DNA of 64,000 nt from Bradyrhizobium guangdongense (GTDB taxonomy: Bacteria; Pseudomonadota; Alphaproteobacteria; Rhizobiales; Xanthobacteraceae), in assembly GCF_004114975.1 (NCBI RefSeq), contig NZ_CP030052.1, positions 917,947 through 981,946 on the forward strand. The letters are read 5' to 3'. Shown piece by piece: positions 17,497 to 28,344 of the stretch (positions are counted from its first letter, which is position 1; the number at the start of each line of letters is the position of its first letter). Both the position numbers and the translations under genes were made by a program. The notes below the pieces were generated by a model that saw only the letters and a list, made by a program, of their open reading frames with translations, ran no database searches and had not been told where the DNA came from.

Positions 17497-18614
17497 TAGT
17501 GTCTTGAACCAGAAGTTCGCAACATCGGGTCTTGTTTTTCCGGGGCGCTGTAACGACAGAAGCGCTCGATGGAAGCAAGGATGTCGTCGGCGGATTTGGT
17601 CCATCGGAACGGTTTCGGATCGGCGTTGTGTCGTTCGATGAATGAGGCGATGTCTGCCCTGAGGGCGGCTACGCTGCGATAGACGCCGCGCCTGATCTTC
17701 TTATCGGTAAGAAGCGCGAAGAAGCGCTCGACCTGATTGAGCCATGACGAACTGGTCGGGGTCAGGTGCACATGCCAGCGCGGCCGTTTAGCCAGCCATT
17801 TCCGGATCAGCGGAGTCTTGTGGGTGGCATAGTTATCCATGACGAGATGGACGTCGAGTTGGCGGGGCACAGCGGCCTCGATCTCGTCCAAGAACTTGCG
17901 GAACTCGGCGGCACGGTGCCGTCCGTAGCACTTGCCGATAACCCGTCCGGTCGCAATGTCGAGGGCGGCGAACAGCGATGTGGTGCCGTGTCTTTTGTAA
18001 TCGTGGCTCCTTCGGGCCGGCTGGCCGGGACGCATTGGCAACATCGGCTGACTGCGGTCCAACGCCTGGATTTGCGACTTTTCGTCTACACACAGAACGA
18101 TGGCGTGTGCCGGCGGCGAGACGTAAAGGCCTACGACATCGCGCACCTTGGCCACGAAGTTCGGATCGGTCGAGAGCTTGAACGTCTCCATCCGGTGCGG
18201 CTGGAGGCCGAAGGCCCGTCAGATGCGTTGTACCGTCGATACGGATAGGCCGCTCGCCTTCGCCATGTCCCGGGAGCTCCAATGAGTGGCGTTCTCAGGG
18301 CAACTCTCCAACGTTCTCACGATCACGGCTTCGATGCGGGCGTCGTCAATCGTGCGAGGCGCGCCGGAGCGCGGCTCATCATGCAGCCCGGCCACGCGCT
18401 GCTCCACAAAACGTCGTCGCCACTTGCCTACTGTGCCCCGCTCCAGGCCTAGCTTGGCCGCCACGTCCTTGTTCTGACCACCTTCCGCGCAGGTCAGCAC
18501 GATCCGGGCTCTCAAAGCCAGCGCCTGCGCCGTCTTCCGCCGCTTCGTCAGCGACGTCAGTTCGGCGCGCTCGTCATCGCTCAATATCAGGGGGGCAAGT
18601 TGCTGGACCGCCAT
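17496..18614 (-). pseudogene. IS630-family transposase interrupted by one TGA codon
   Basis: The frame starts at ATG 18614 (MAVQQLAPLILSDDERAELT) with two helix-turn-helix regions. It hits TGA at 18221-18219 after STVQRI and then continues in the same frame ([14 protein letters not shown]). At that point the family has WRAFGL, so TGG has become TGA. The DDE catalytic residues are all present: [33 protein letters not shown] and [14 protein letters not shown]. It is a single point lesion in an otherwise complete gene of about 372 codons. Confidence 0.85.
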
Positions 18615-18706
18615 CGGAGACTCCGTCGCTGTTTGCCGCCATCTTTGGCACAGCGACGCGAATCTAATGCGAATCTACGATTGCGAACTTGTGACTCAGG
18701 ACACTA
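17497..18706 (-). mobile_element. IS630-family insertion sequence with terminal inverted repeats and TA duplication
   Basis: The left end starts TAGTGTCTTGAACCAGAAGT. The right end, read inward on the minus strand, is TAGTGTCCTGAGTCACAAGT; both continue TCGCAA. About 21 of 26 positions match. A TA dinucleotide flanks each side, the family's target. The single transposase gene fills most of the 1.2 kb. Confidence 0.85.
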
Positions 18707-18808
18707 GAGTTTTACTTCACCGATCTGGCGAACAGTCGTTGCAACGCGACTGCAAAAAAAGGGAGGCTGCCAACTGCGCGGGTGTGAATTGGCCGGATAG
18801 CTCTCGAC

Positions 18809-19093
18809 TTAAGCAATGGTTTCCACGATTTCATAGCGCCGGATCAGCGGTCCGATCCCCTCGTTGAGCAGGGTCAGGACGTTCTGCGTTGTCGGAGCGA
18901 GGAGTTCAATCCGCTCGATGCGAACTGGACTCCATGAAGGCTGCTTGTCCTCATCCGAGGCGATTTCCTCGCGGAGTTCGAGAACGATCTGTCGCACCTC
19001 TTCCAGCTCTGCAAAAAAGAAACTCTGGATTCCTGTGTCTTTCCAGCGATCTTCGTTCGGCTCAATCTCGCGTGAGTAGGTATATAAGATCAT
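18809..19093 (-). CDS. Conserved-looking hypothetical protein (94 aa)
   Basis: The start is ATG 19093 with AGGAA 5 bp upstream. The product is MILYTYSREIEPNEDRWKDT and onward, acidic and helical (LEEVRQIVLELREEIASDED), ending RRYEIVETIA. It has no signal peptide, membrane segment or known motif. It sits alone between the IS630 and IS110 elements. The good ribosome site and coding-like composition suggest a real gene that survived among insertions. I do not recognise the family. Confidence 0.55.
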   Translation of the reverse strand: MILYTYSREIEPNEDRWKDTGIQSFFFAELEEVRQIVLELREEIASDEDKQPSWSPVRIERIELLAPTTQNVLTLLNEGIGPLIRRYEIVETIA

Positions 19094-19387
19094 GGTTCCT
19101 CGCCTGCATGGGCGGCGGCGATCAAGGTGAGACCTTAGCGACAATCAGGATGAGACTGCGCGGATGGGGACGGACCGAAGGGAGGGCGTAGCCCGACCGG
19201 AGGACCGTTCCCATCGGCGTCGCGTTTTTCGGACCGGTCTGGCGGCTGGGTGCGGCTGGTGCAAGCTGTTGATTCGTCTCGACAAGAGGGAATCGATGCC
19301 TTGCCTGGCCTTCACATCACCGACCACCAGATGAGATGGGATGGTTGCCGCCCTCCCCAGACGGCATCGTAATGTGCCAAGAACGCA

Positions 19388-20449
19388 GTGTTTGAACCCC
19401 GAAGCGAAGAGGACGGCAAATTGATGGATACGGTGATCGGAGTGGATCTAGCCAAGAATGTGTTTCAGCTCCACGGGGCGTCAATGGCGGGACACTTGAA
19501 ATTTCGAAAGAAACTGTCGCGGCTTCAGTTTCGGAAGTTCATGGCGGGCCACCCATCGGCAGTGGTGGTGATGGAAGCCTGTGGCAGCGCCCACTATTGG
19601 GCACGGGAGATGGTCAAGCTCGGCCATGAAGTGAAACTGATCGCTCCGCAATATGTGAAGCCTTTTGTGAAACGCCAAAAGAACGACGCGGCTGATGCCG
19701 AAGCAATCGTGATCGCGGCACAGCGCCCCGAGATGCGCTTCGTCGAGCCGAAATCGGAAGAACAGCAGGCCAGGGCAGTGCTCTTTCGGGCTCGGAAGCG
19801 CCTTGTTCATCAGCGCACCGATCTGGTGAATGCGCTGCGTTCTGTTCTCTACGAATTCGGCCATATCATCCCGCAAGGAATCGAACAACTTAAACGCATT
19901 GACGCAATCCTCGAAGATCCGAACAGCGATCTACCAGAACTGGTCCGCGAGGAATGTCGGAGTCTCATTGATCAGATCGCCTACAAGACGGAGCGGATCG
20001 ATGCCAAGGCAGAGCAGCTCAAGAAGTTGGCGACGCGGACGGTCACGGCGCAGCGGCTGCAGACAATGCCGGGGGTCGGCCCGCTGACCGCACTCGCGAT
20101 CGAGGCTTTCGCGCCCGACATGGCGGCCTTTCGACGTGGCCGAGACTTCGCGGCTTGGCTCGGCTTGGTCCCACGGCAACATTCCTCAGGGGGAAAGGAA
20201 AGGCTCGGACGCGTTTCGAAGGAAGGACAGGCGGACATTCGCCAGTTGCTCATCGTTGGGGCGATGTCGCGGCTGAACTGGCTCGGGCGCAAGTCGATCC
20301 CTAGCGGATCCTGGCTGGCGCAGATGCTGGCGAGGAAGCCGCGCATGCTTGTGGCGATCGCCTTGGCGAACAAGATGGCTCGGACGATTTGGGCCATGCT
20401 CACCCGGAAGGAGGATTATCGGAACCCAGCGCAGGCAGTGACGGCATGA
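19388..20449 (+). CDS. IS110-family transposase (DEDD)
   Basis: The start is GTG 19388 or, more likely, ATG 19424 (MDTVIGVDLAKNVFQLHG). The N-terminal RuvC-like DEDD domain shows VIGVDLAKNVF, VVVMEACGSAHYWAREM and KNDAADAEAIVIA. The C-terminal Tnp20 domain shows LQTMPGVGPLTALAIEAFAP and LGLVPRQHSSGGKERLGRVS with the family serine. The length (341-353 residues) is normal and no lesion is seen, so it may be active. IS110 elements lack typical inverted repeats, so the ends could not be set exactly. Confidence 0.93.
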   Translation: MFEPRSEEDGKLMDTVIGVDLAKNVFQLHGASMAGHLKFRKKLSRLQFRKFMAGHPSAVVVMEACGSAHYWAREMVKLGHEVKLIAPQYVKPFVKRQKNDAADAEAIVIAAQRPEMRFVEPKSEEQQARAVLFRARKRLVHQRTDLVNALRSVLYEFGHIIPQGIEQLKRIDAILEDPNSDLPELVREECRSLIDQIAYKTERIDAKAEQLKKLATRTVTAQRLQTMPGVGPLTALAIEAFAPDMAAFRRGRDFAAWLGLVPRQHSSGGKERLGRVSKEGQADIRQLLIVGAMSRLNWLGRKSIPSGSWLAQMLARKPRMLVAIALANKMARTIWAMLTRKEDYRNPAQAVTA

Positions 20450-23060
<2,611 letters not shown>

Positions 23061-23179
23061 TTGTCGCGCAGCGTCAATCAAGCCTTGCCAAGCCCGCAGC
23101 CAGCGTCAATTATCTTCTGACTCGGCCGCCTCGTCTCATCTTGATTGACGCGCCGCTCTCATCCTGATTGTCGCGCCAT

Positions 23180-23766
23180 ACCTGCATACCTGCGATATCC
23201 CCGCCGGTCTTATACTTTCCAATTCTGCCATGGAAGATCAAATCCCTTGTTGAGGACGATGTAGTTGTCACTCTCCGGCTCGTGCGAGTCCGATGAAGTG
23301 CGTGCACTCCGGGCGGCAAACGGGCAATGGCGCGACACCTCCAGGCCTTCAGCCATCTCGTGAGGACTTGTCGACAAGATCGGACAGCTTCAGTTGGAAC
23401 TGTCGCCGTCGGAATCCCTGCAAACCGTCCCTGACGGCGAGTAAATGCGTCCAGCACTATGGCCGTATGGGCGGGGGCGATAGCCAACGACAGCTTCCGT
23501 GGCGTCGGGCGCTGCATGGTACCAATCGTTGCCCACGAGTAGTAAATTCAAATTGCAGGCTTGTGTGGCAAATATCCGGTTCAGGAGGCAGCCGCACTTG
23601 CGCTCACAGCGCCGGGGCGTCCATTCCTACGCGATTGGGTTCAAGGAACCTATTCTGTGAGTGCGTAGGGTGGACTGCCCCGGCCCAGTGAAGATCGGGC
23701 CAGTGACGCTATCAACCATCAAGATCGATAGCGAGCTAGTGCGGAGCCGATACAAAAACCCGACGC
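23180..23766 (+). other. Gene-free region between IS21 and lrgB
   Basis: Nearly 590 bp show no supported gene. Open frames at 23110-23517 (minus) and 23293-23691 (plus) have no family, no ribosome site and unusual composition. Confidence 0.45.
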
Positions 23767-24489
23767 TCATCTCATTAGCACTGTGAGCGCTAGCGGTACG
23801 AGGAAAGATGTGATTAGTGCGTTTAGGCTCATAGCAATTCCAGAAAACACGCCAGCCACCTCGTCCACCTGAAATGCTCGCGCGGTGCCGATCCCGTGCG
23901 CGGCGATTCCTGCCGCAAAGCCACGAGCCCGAAAATCGGTGATGCCGGTACGGTTCATCAATCGCGTGACAACGGTCGCTCCCATGATCCCGGTGAGGAT
24001 GACCGCGACTGCCGTCAGAGACGGATCCGCCTGCAGCGTTTCGCTGATGCCCATTGCGACCGCGGCCGTTACCGACTTCGGGGCAAGGGACAGGATCACC
24101 TCGCGAGGCAGGCCGGCAGCCTCCGCAAGCAGCACAATCGAGAAGACGGCCGTGACCGAGCCCGCAACGAGCGCTGCCAGCATCGGCACGATCGAGGCAA
24201 GGACAATCTTGCGATTTTCGTATAGCGGGACCGCGAGCGCGACGGTTGCCGGGCCGAGCAGGAAATGCACGAACTGCGCTCCGCCGAAATAGATCGCATA
24301 CGGCGTGCCAGTTGCGAATAGAAACGCGCCGATGATCCAGACCGCGTGCAGCACGGGATTGGCAAGGGCATGACGGCGAAGCGCAAGCGACACGGCATCC
24401 GCGATTGCATAGACCAGCAAGGTGACCGTCAACCAAAGCAACGGGGATTGCGAGAGATAGACCCAGAGGGAGAACGGATTGTCCTTCAC
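23767..24489 (-). CDS. lrgB: LrgB/CidB-family membrane protein
   Basis: This 240-residue protein has 6-7 membrane helices. The family signature appears as LSLAPKSVTAAVAMGISETL and GIMGATVVTRLMNRTGITDF, followed by RGFAAGIAAHGIGTARAFQV. It starts at GTG 24489, overlapping the lrgA stop by 4 bp, so the two are coupled. LrgAB proteins are holin/antiholin-like; in several bacteria they take part in pyruvate or glycolate uptake. The pyruvate-related genes nearby fit that idea, but no link is proved. Confidence 0.9.
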   Translation of the reverse strand: MKDNPFSLWVYLSQSPLLWLTVTLLVYAIADAVSLALRRHALANPVLHAVWIIGAFLFATGTPYAIYFGGAQFVHFLLGPATVALAVPLYENRKIVLASIVPMLAALVAGSVTAVFSIVLLAEAAGLPREVILSLAPKSVTAAVAMGISETLQADPSLTAVAVILTGIMGATVVTRLMNRTGITDFRARGFAAGIAAHGIGTARAFQVDEVAGVFSGIAMSLNALITSFLVPLALTVLMR

Positions 24490-24863
24490 GGTGCCTCGCT
24501 GAACAGCCGACTGATAAGGCGGAACGTCAGAACCGTCGCAAGCAAAGTCACCATGACCGAGACAGCAAGGATCAATATTATAGCGAGCCCGTGCGTCGCG
24601 AGGAGATCGAGCTTTTCCACGACGCCAATGCCGGCTGGGACGAACAGGAGCGACAGATGCTTGAGCAGCCCCTTGCTTGCTGTTTCCACGCCGCTATTTC
24701 GTAGTGGGCCTCGAGCGATGCTTGAAAATCTGTCACGGGCAAGCAGCAGAATCAGCAAGAGCAGGAGCCCGAGCACGGGACCTGGCAGCGGTAGGCCGAG
24801 GCCCCGGGTGATGACTTCGCCGGCGAGTTGGCAGAGCAAGATAAGACTGAGACTTGCAAGCAT
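24486..24863 (-). CDS. lrgA: LrgA/CidA-family holin-like protein
   Basis: The start is ATG 24863 (MLASLSLILLCQLAGEVITR), giving 125 residues. Four membrane helices are visible, with the family motif GLPLPGPVLGLLLLLILL and LSLLFVPAGIGVVEKLDLL. It is translated with lrgB. Members act as small membrane partners of LrgB. An upstream open extension to 24884 adds only seven residues. No regulator is adjacent, unlike the LytSR systems of Firmicutes. Confidence 0.9.
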   Translation of the reverse strand: MLASLSLILLCQLAGEVITRGLGLPLPGPVLGLLLLLILLLARDRFSSIARGPLRNSGVETASKGLLKHLSLLFVPAGIGVVEKLDLLATHGLAIILILAVSVMVTLLATVLTFRLISRLFSEAP

Positions 24864-25139
24864 GAAACACCCTGAGCGGCACATTCATATCAGGAGGAGC
24901 TACCGAAAAATTGTCCATGGCCGCGTGGTCGAGAACCGACCGCCCCTTCTTCGATTTGCTCAAGTCCGAGACGGCTTCTGACCACATCAGGTGCTCGCCC
25001 GGATCACGAACTTAGTACTGAGATATCCCTCGATTGCTTCCACCCCGCCTTACGAACCGTAGCTGGAATCCCTGATGTTTCCGAACGGGACTTCTGAAAG
25101 CGCCAAGCTAGGTATTTGATGGACACCATACCGCTTTCA

Positions 25140-25510
25140 AGCGGTCGGCCCCGAAGGCACAAGCCGTCGATTGGCCTCCTCGGCGACCTCGTCGTAGCTC
25201 TTGAATGCAATGATCTGGCGCGAGCGGCCAAACGACTCTTCATTCATGATACACGCCTCGGGCGAGGTCCCCGTCAGGACCGTTGACTCGACGAAGAACC
25301 CTTCGTTGCCAATGCGCTTGCCATCGGTCTGCAAGAATGCGCCGCGCTGGACTGACAGCGCCGGCAACGAAGCTCTCCATCGCATCGGCCAGCCGCGAAT
25401 TGGCGAGTTGTCCCCCATTCGCGTATCCTTCTCGAACACATTTCCGACCTTGATGCGCCAAGCTTCTATCGTAGTTCGCCAAGTCGGCCCTTCTCGCCAC
25501 ATTTCAGACC
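25140..25510 (-). pseudogene. Aldehyde dehydrogenase C-terminal remnant
   Basis: Two minus-strand frames carry pieces of an NAD-dependent aldehyde dehydrogenase: KVGNVFEKDTRMG, then (other frame) QLANSRLADAMESFVAGAV, then back to GKRIGNEGFFVESTVLTGTS and IMNEESFGRS, FKSYDEVAEEANR. The order matches the last third of the enzyme, after the catalytic Cys. The N-terminal domain is absent. It is a relic and is not simply a copy of the gene at 59501-60937, since the shared stretches differ. Confidence 0.65.
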
Positions 25511-25686
25511 TTTCTTGATAGGGCATTGAATTCGAGCAGCAGGCAATCCGCTATGCCTTCACCATGGCTGCGACCACCAGGAAGGAATGAACGCGTTCTC
25601 TGAGAAGCGTTCGCCGAAGTTTCGGGGTAGCTAGACGAGAAAGAGAGCTGGGGAGTAGTCATCAGAGGCCGTTGGGTCTGCACCGG

Positions 25687-26694
25687 CTATCGCGGCCGGA
25701 CACCGGGCTTGCCAACCACAGGGAACGTAAATTCGATTCCCGCTTCAGAAAACGTCTTCCGCAACGTTTCCATCAGCTCATCAGACATCTGGGGAGTGTC
25801 ATTGTACTCCTCCAGCCGCCGAATGACCGCGGAAGACACGCCCGCTCGCTCCGCTAGCTCCTTTACCGACCAGTTTAACATTCCACGCGCTGCACGCAGT
25901 TGCCTCCCCGTGACCTTTGAGGCCCCTCTTCGCTCCCGCGCGAGTATATCATGGTGTGCGTCGCTCCACGTGCCGAGCCATTCTCGAACGCCACCCTCGC
26001 TGTTCTTGAGGGGCACCGCCGCGCCCTGGTGCCAGCGATAGATGCCGTCCGGCCGGCGCAAGCGACATTCGACGTTATAAGGCTGCGCTGTCTCGACCGA
26101 GACCGCCCACTCTCTTAGAGCTGCCTCGCGGTCATCCTCATGGATGAGACCGATCCAGTCCTTGAAACGTGATCCATGATCTTCGGCAGTCTCTAGCGCA
26201 TTGGAAACTGCAGTGAGGCGACCATCGCTACTGCTTGTCCATGGGAAACCCCGACAGATCTCAGCCAATGCCCTGTAGCGCTCCGCTTCTACTTTGAGCG
26301 CGTCCAAGAGATTGCGCTGTTCAGTGATATCGCGCGCGAGCCCAAGAATGCACTCTGGTTTGCCGGCCTCATCGAGCAGCGGTTCGGCCCGGCCGTGGAT
26401 CCAGCGCAAAGTTCCGTTCGGACGGATGACACGAAATTCACCCTCGAGCAACGATCGATTGAGCTCCCGTGCGCCGAAACAGCGCATGCTGCTGCGGTCA
26501 TCGGGATGAATCCTTTTCTCGATTTCCGCGTATGCTGGCGTAGTTCGACGCGGATCCAGCCCAAATAGCTCATAAAGGCCACGGGACCATTGCATCTGGC
26601 CGTTGCCGTCGCTGCGCCACAGTCCGACAGAGAGCTTCTCTTCCAAGAATGGAAGGACATTTGCAAGGCTGAGGCCGCTCTCGAAGTCAGGCAA
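25687..26694 (-). CDS. PAS-PAS sensor regulator with C-terminal HTH (XRE-like)
   Basis: The 335-residue protein starts at TTG 26694 behind CAGGAG. Residues 20-130 form a PAS/PAC domain (GLWRSDGNGQMQWSRGLYEL; GEFRVIRPNGTLRWIHGRAE; GLARDITEQRNLLDAL). Residues 140-255 form a second (WIGLIHEDDREAALREW; CRLRRPDGIYRWHQG). Residues 265-315 form an XRE-type helix-turn-helix (LRAARGMLNWSVKELAERAG). It is probably a ligand- or redox-sensing transcription factor. It has no kinase domain. It sits just downstream of the pyruvate kinase gene with 130 bp between; targets are unknown. Confidence 0.82.
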   Translation of the reverse strand: MPDFESGLSLANVLPFLEEKLSVGLWRSDGNGQMQWSRGLYELFGLDPRRTTPAYAEIEKRIHPDDRSSMRCFGARELNRSLLEGEFRVIRPNGTLRWIHGRAEPLLDEAGKPECILGLARDITEQRNLLDALKVEAERYRALAEICRGFPWTSSSDGRLTAVSNALETAEDHGSRFKDWIGLIHEDDREAALREWAVSVETAQPYNVECRLRRPDGIYRWHQGAAVPLKNSEGGVREWLGTWSDAHHDILARERRGASKVTGRQLRAARGMLNWSVKELAERAGVSSAVIRRLEEYNDTPQMSDELMETLRKTFSEAGIEFTFPVVGKPGVRPR

Positions 26695-26826
26695 TGTGAG
26701 CTCCTGGCCGGACCTGGGGCCGAGTTCGGTGCATCTCGCGCGCGATCATCTTTGACGCCTCGCCCTCCTCCCGACCGCAACCAAGACGCCTCGCCCGACG
26801 GTTCACGGCAAATGACCTTGTCCTTC

Positions 26827-28239
26827 TTAGCAGGCAGCCACGCGGAGATTGTTTGTCGCGCCTCTATGTCCGAATGGCAGGCCAAAAACCACCACCGCCA
26901 GGTCGCCCGACCGCGCATAACCTTCCCGCTGGGCCGCCACGGCGGCGATCTGGGTTATTTCCTCATAGCCAGAGGGATCGCTGGCCACCACACTGTGTAC
27001 GCCCCACAACAGGCACATGCGCCGCGCCACGTTTTCATCCTGCGTCAGAGCAAGGATCGGAACCGGCGGCCGCTTGCGCGAGATGCGGGCCGCGGTCGTC
27101 CCGCTGGCTGTGAAGCCGACGATGGCTTTGGCCTCGATGGTGGCTGCAAGATCTGCACCCGCGGCAGCGACCGCATGCGGAGGCGTATTCTCCTCGTCAA
27201 CTCGTGAGGCCTCAATCAGGGACCGGTAGAGACGATGCTGCTCTGTACTCCTGATGATGCGATCCATCATGGCGACGGCCTCGATGGGATAGGCGCCGCT
27301 TGCCGATTCGGCTGACAGCATCACGGCATCGGCGCCATCATAGATGGCGGTCGCAACATCTGAGGCTTCCGCGCGCGTTGGCGTCGGCGCCGCCACCATA
27401 GAGTCGAGCATTTGGGTTGCGACGATCACGGGCTTTGCGGCCAGCCGGCAGGCGCGGACGAGTTCTTTTTGCCGGCCAGGCACGTCTTCTGGGGGGATTT
27501 CGACCCCGAGATCACCGCGCCCGACCATGAGAGCGTCTGACAACTGAATGATATCGTCGATGCGATCAAGCGCCATGGGCGTCTCGATTTTGGCGACGAG
27601 GCCCGCTGCTTCACCAATGAGGGCCCGCGCCTCGATCAGGTCTGAAGGCTTCTGAACAAATGACAGCGCAACCCAGTCGACACCGAGCTCCAGGCCGAAG
27701 GCGAGATCGGCGCGATCTTTCTTGGTGAGGGGCGAGATATCGAGCGACGCCCCCGGCAGGTTTACGCCCTTATGATCGCGGATCGGGCCGCCGACAATGA
27801 CGCGCGCGACCATTTCGCGATCGCCCGGTCTTTCGACGCTCAGGCGCACACGGCCGTCGTCGATGAGCAGCTTTTGGCCTGGATGCGCAGCTGCAAATAT
27901 TTCCGGATGCGGCAGAGGGATTGCCTGCTTTCCACCTCTTGCTCCGTCGAGGACAAAGCGGACGCTCTCTCCAGCATGCAGGCATAGCTTGCCCTCTTCA
28001 AGCAAGCCGATCCGGATTTTCGGGCCTTGCAGATCCTGTAGCACTCCGATGGGACGGCCGAACTCTTGCTCGAGCGCGCGGATCGCCGAAAACGCGCGCG
28101 CGTGGTCGTCTTGGCTGCCATGGCTGAAGTTCAGGCGAAAGGTATCTGTGCCTGCAAGATAGAGATCACGGATTTTGTTAGCCTCGGTTGTGGCCGGACC
28201 GAGGGTTGCGACGATCTTGGCGTGGCGCGAACGACGCAT
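26827..28239 (-). CDS. pyk: Pyruvate kinase
   Basis: The start is ATG 28239, giving 470 residues (MRRSRHAKIVATLGPATTEA). The enzyme converts phosphoenolpyruvate and ADP to pyruvate and ATP. Motifs present are FRLNFSHGSQDDH, LQDLQGPKIRIG, the active-site block VAKIETPMALDRIDDIIQLS with DALMVGRGDLGVEIP, and DGADAVMLSAESASGAYPIE. The full length and domain order A-B-A-C are kept. It is likely an accessory copy, as such genes are normally chromosomal. It follows the FAD oxidoreductase gene on the same strand at a gap of about 105 bp. Confidence 0.95.
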   Translation of the reverse strand: MRRSRHAKIVATLGPATTEANKIRDLYLAGTDTFRLNFSHGSQDDHARAFSAIRALEQEFGRPIGVLQDLQGPKIRIGLLEEGKLCLHAGESVRFVLDGARGGKQAIPLPHPEIFAAAHPGQKLLIDDGRVRLSVERPGDREMVARVIVGGPIRDHKGVNLPGASLDISPLTKKDRADLAFGLELGVDWVALSFVQKPSDLIEARALIGEAAGLVAKIETPMALDRIDDIIQLSDALMVGRGDLGVEIPPEDVPGRQKELVRACRLAAKPVIVATQMLDSMVAAPTPTRAEASDVATAIYDGADAVMLSAESASGAYPIEAVAMMDRIIRSTEQHRLYRSLIEASRVDEENTPPHAVAAAGADLAATIEAKAIVGFTASGTTAARISRKRPPVPILALTQDENVARRMCLLWGVHSVVASDPSGYEEITQIAAVAAQREGYARSGDLAVVVFGLPFGHRGATNNLRVAAC

Positions 28240-28344
28240 CAAAATTGAATCCTGTGCAATGGGCTACGTTAGGGATCGGCGCTCATAGCTGTTGCCAATA
28301 CCGGGTTTATCACGCGCCTCGCCCGCGCCATTCCCAAGTCGACA

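Noticed and set aside
18730..18760. A stem CAGTCG/CGACTG followed by an A run as a terminator
   Set aside because: On the plus strand the run is A rather than T, and in the other orientation the T run precedes the stem.
23627..24436. A 269-codon minus-strand frame
   Set aside because: It overlaps lrgB in another frame; the lrgB frame has the membrane helices and family motifs.
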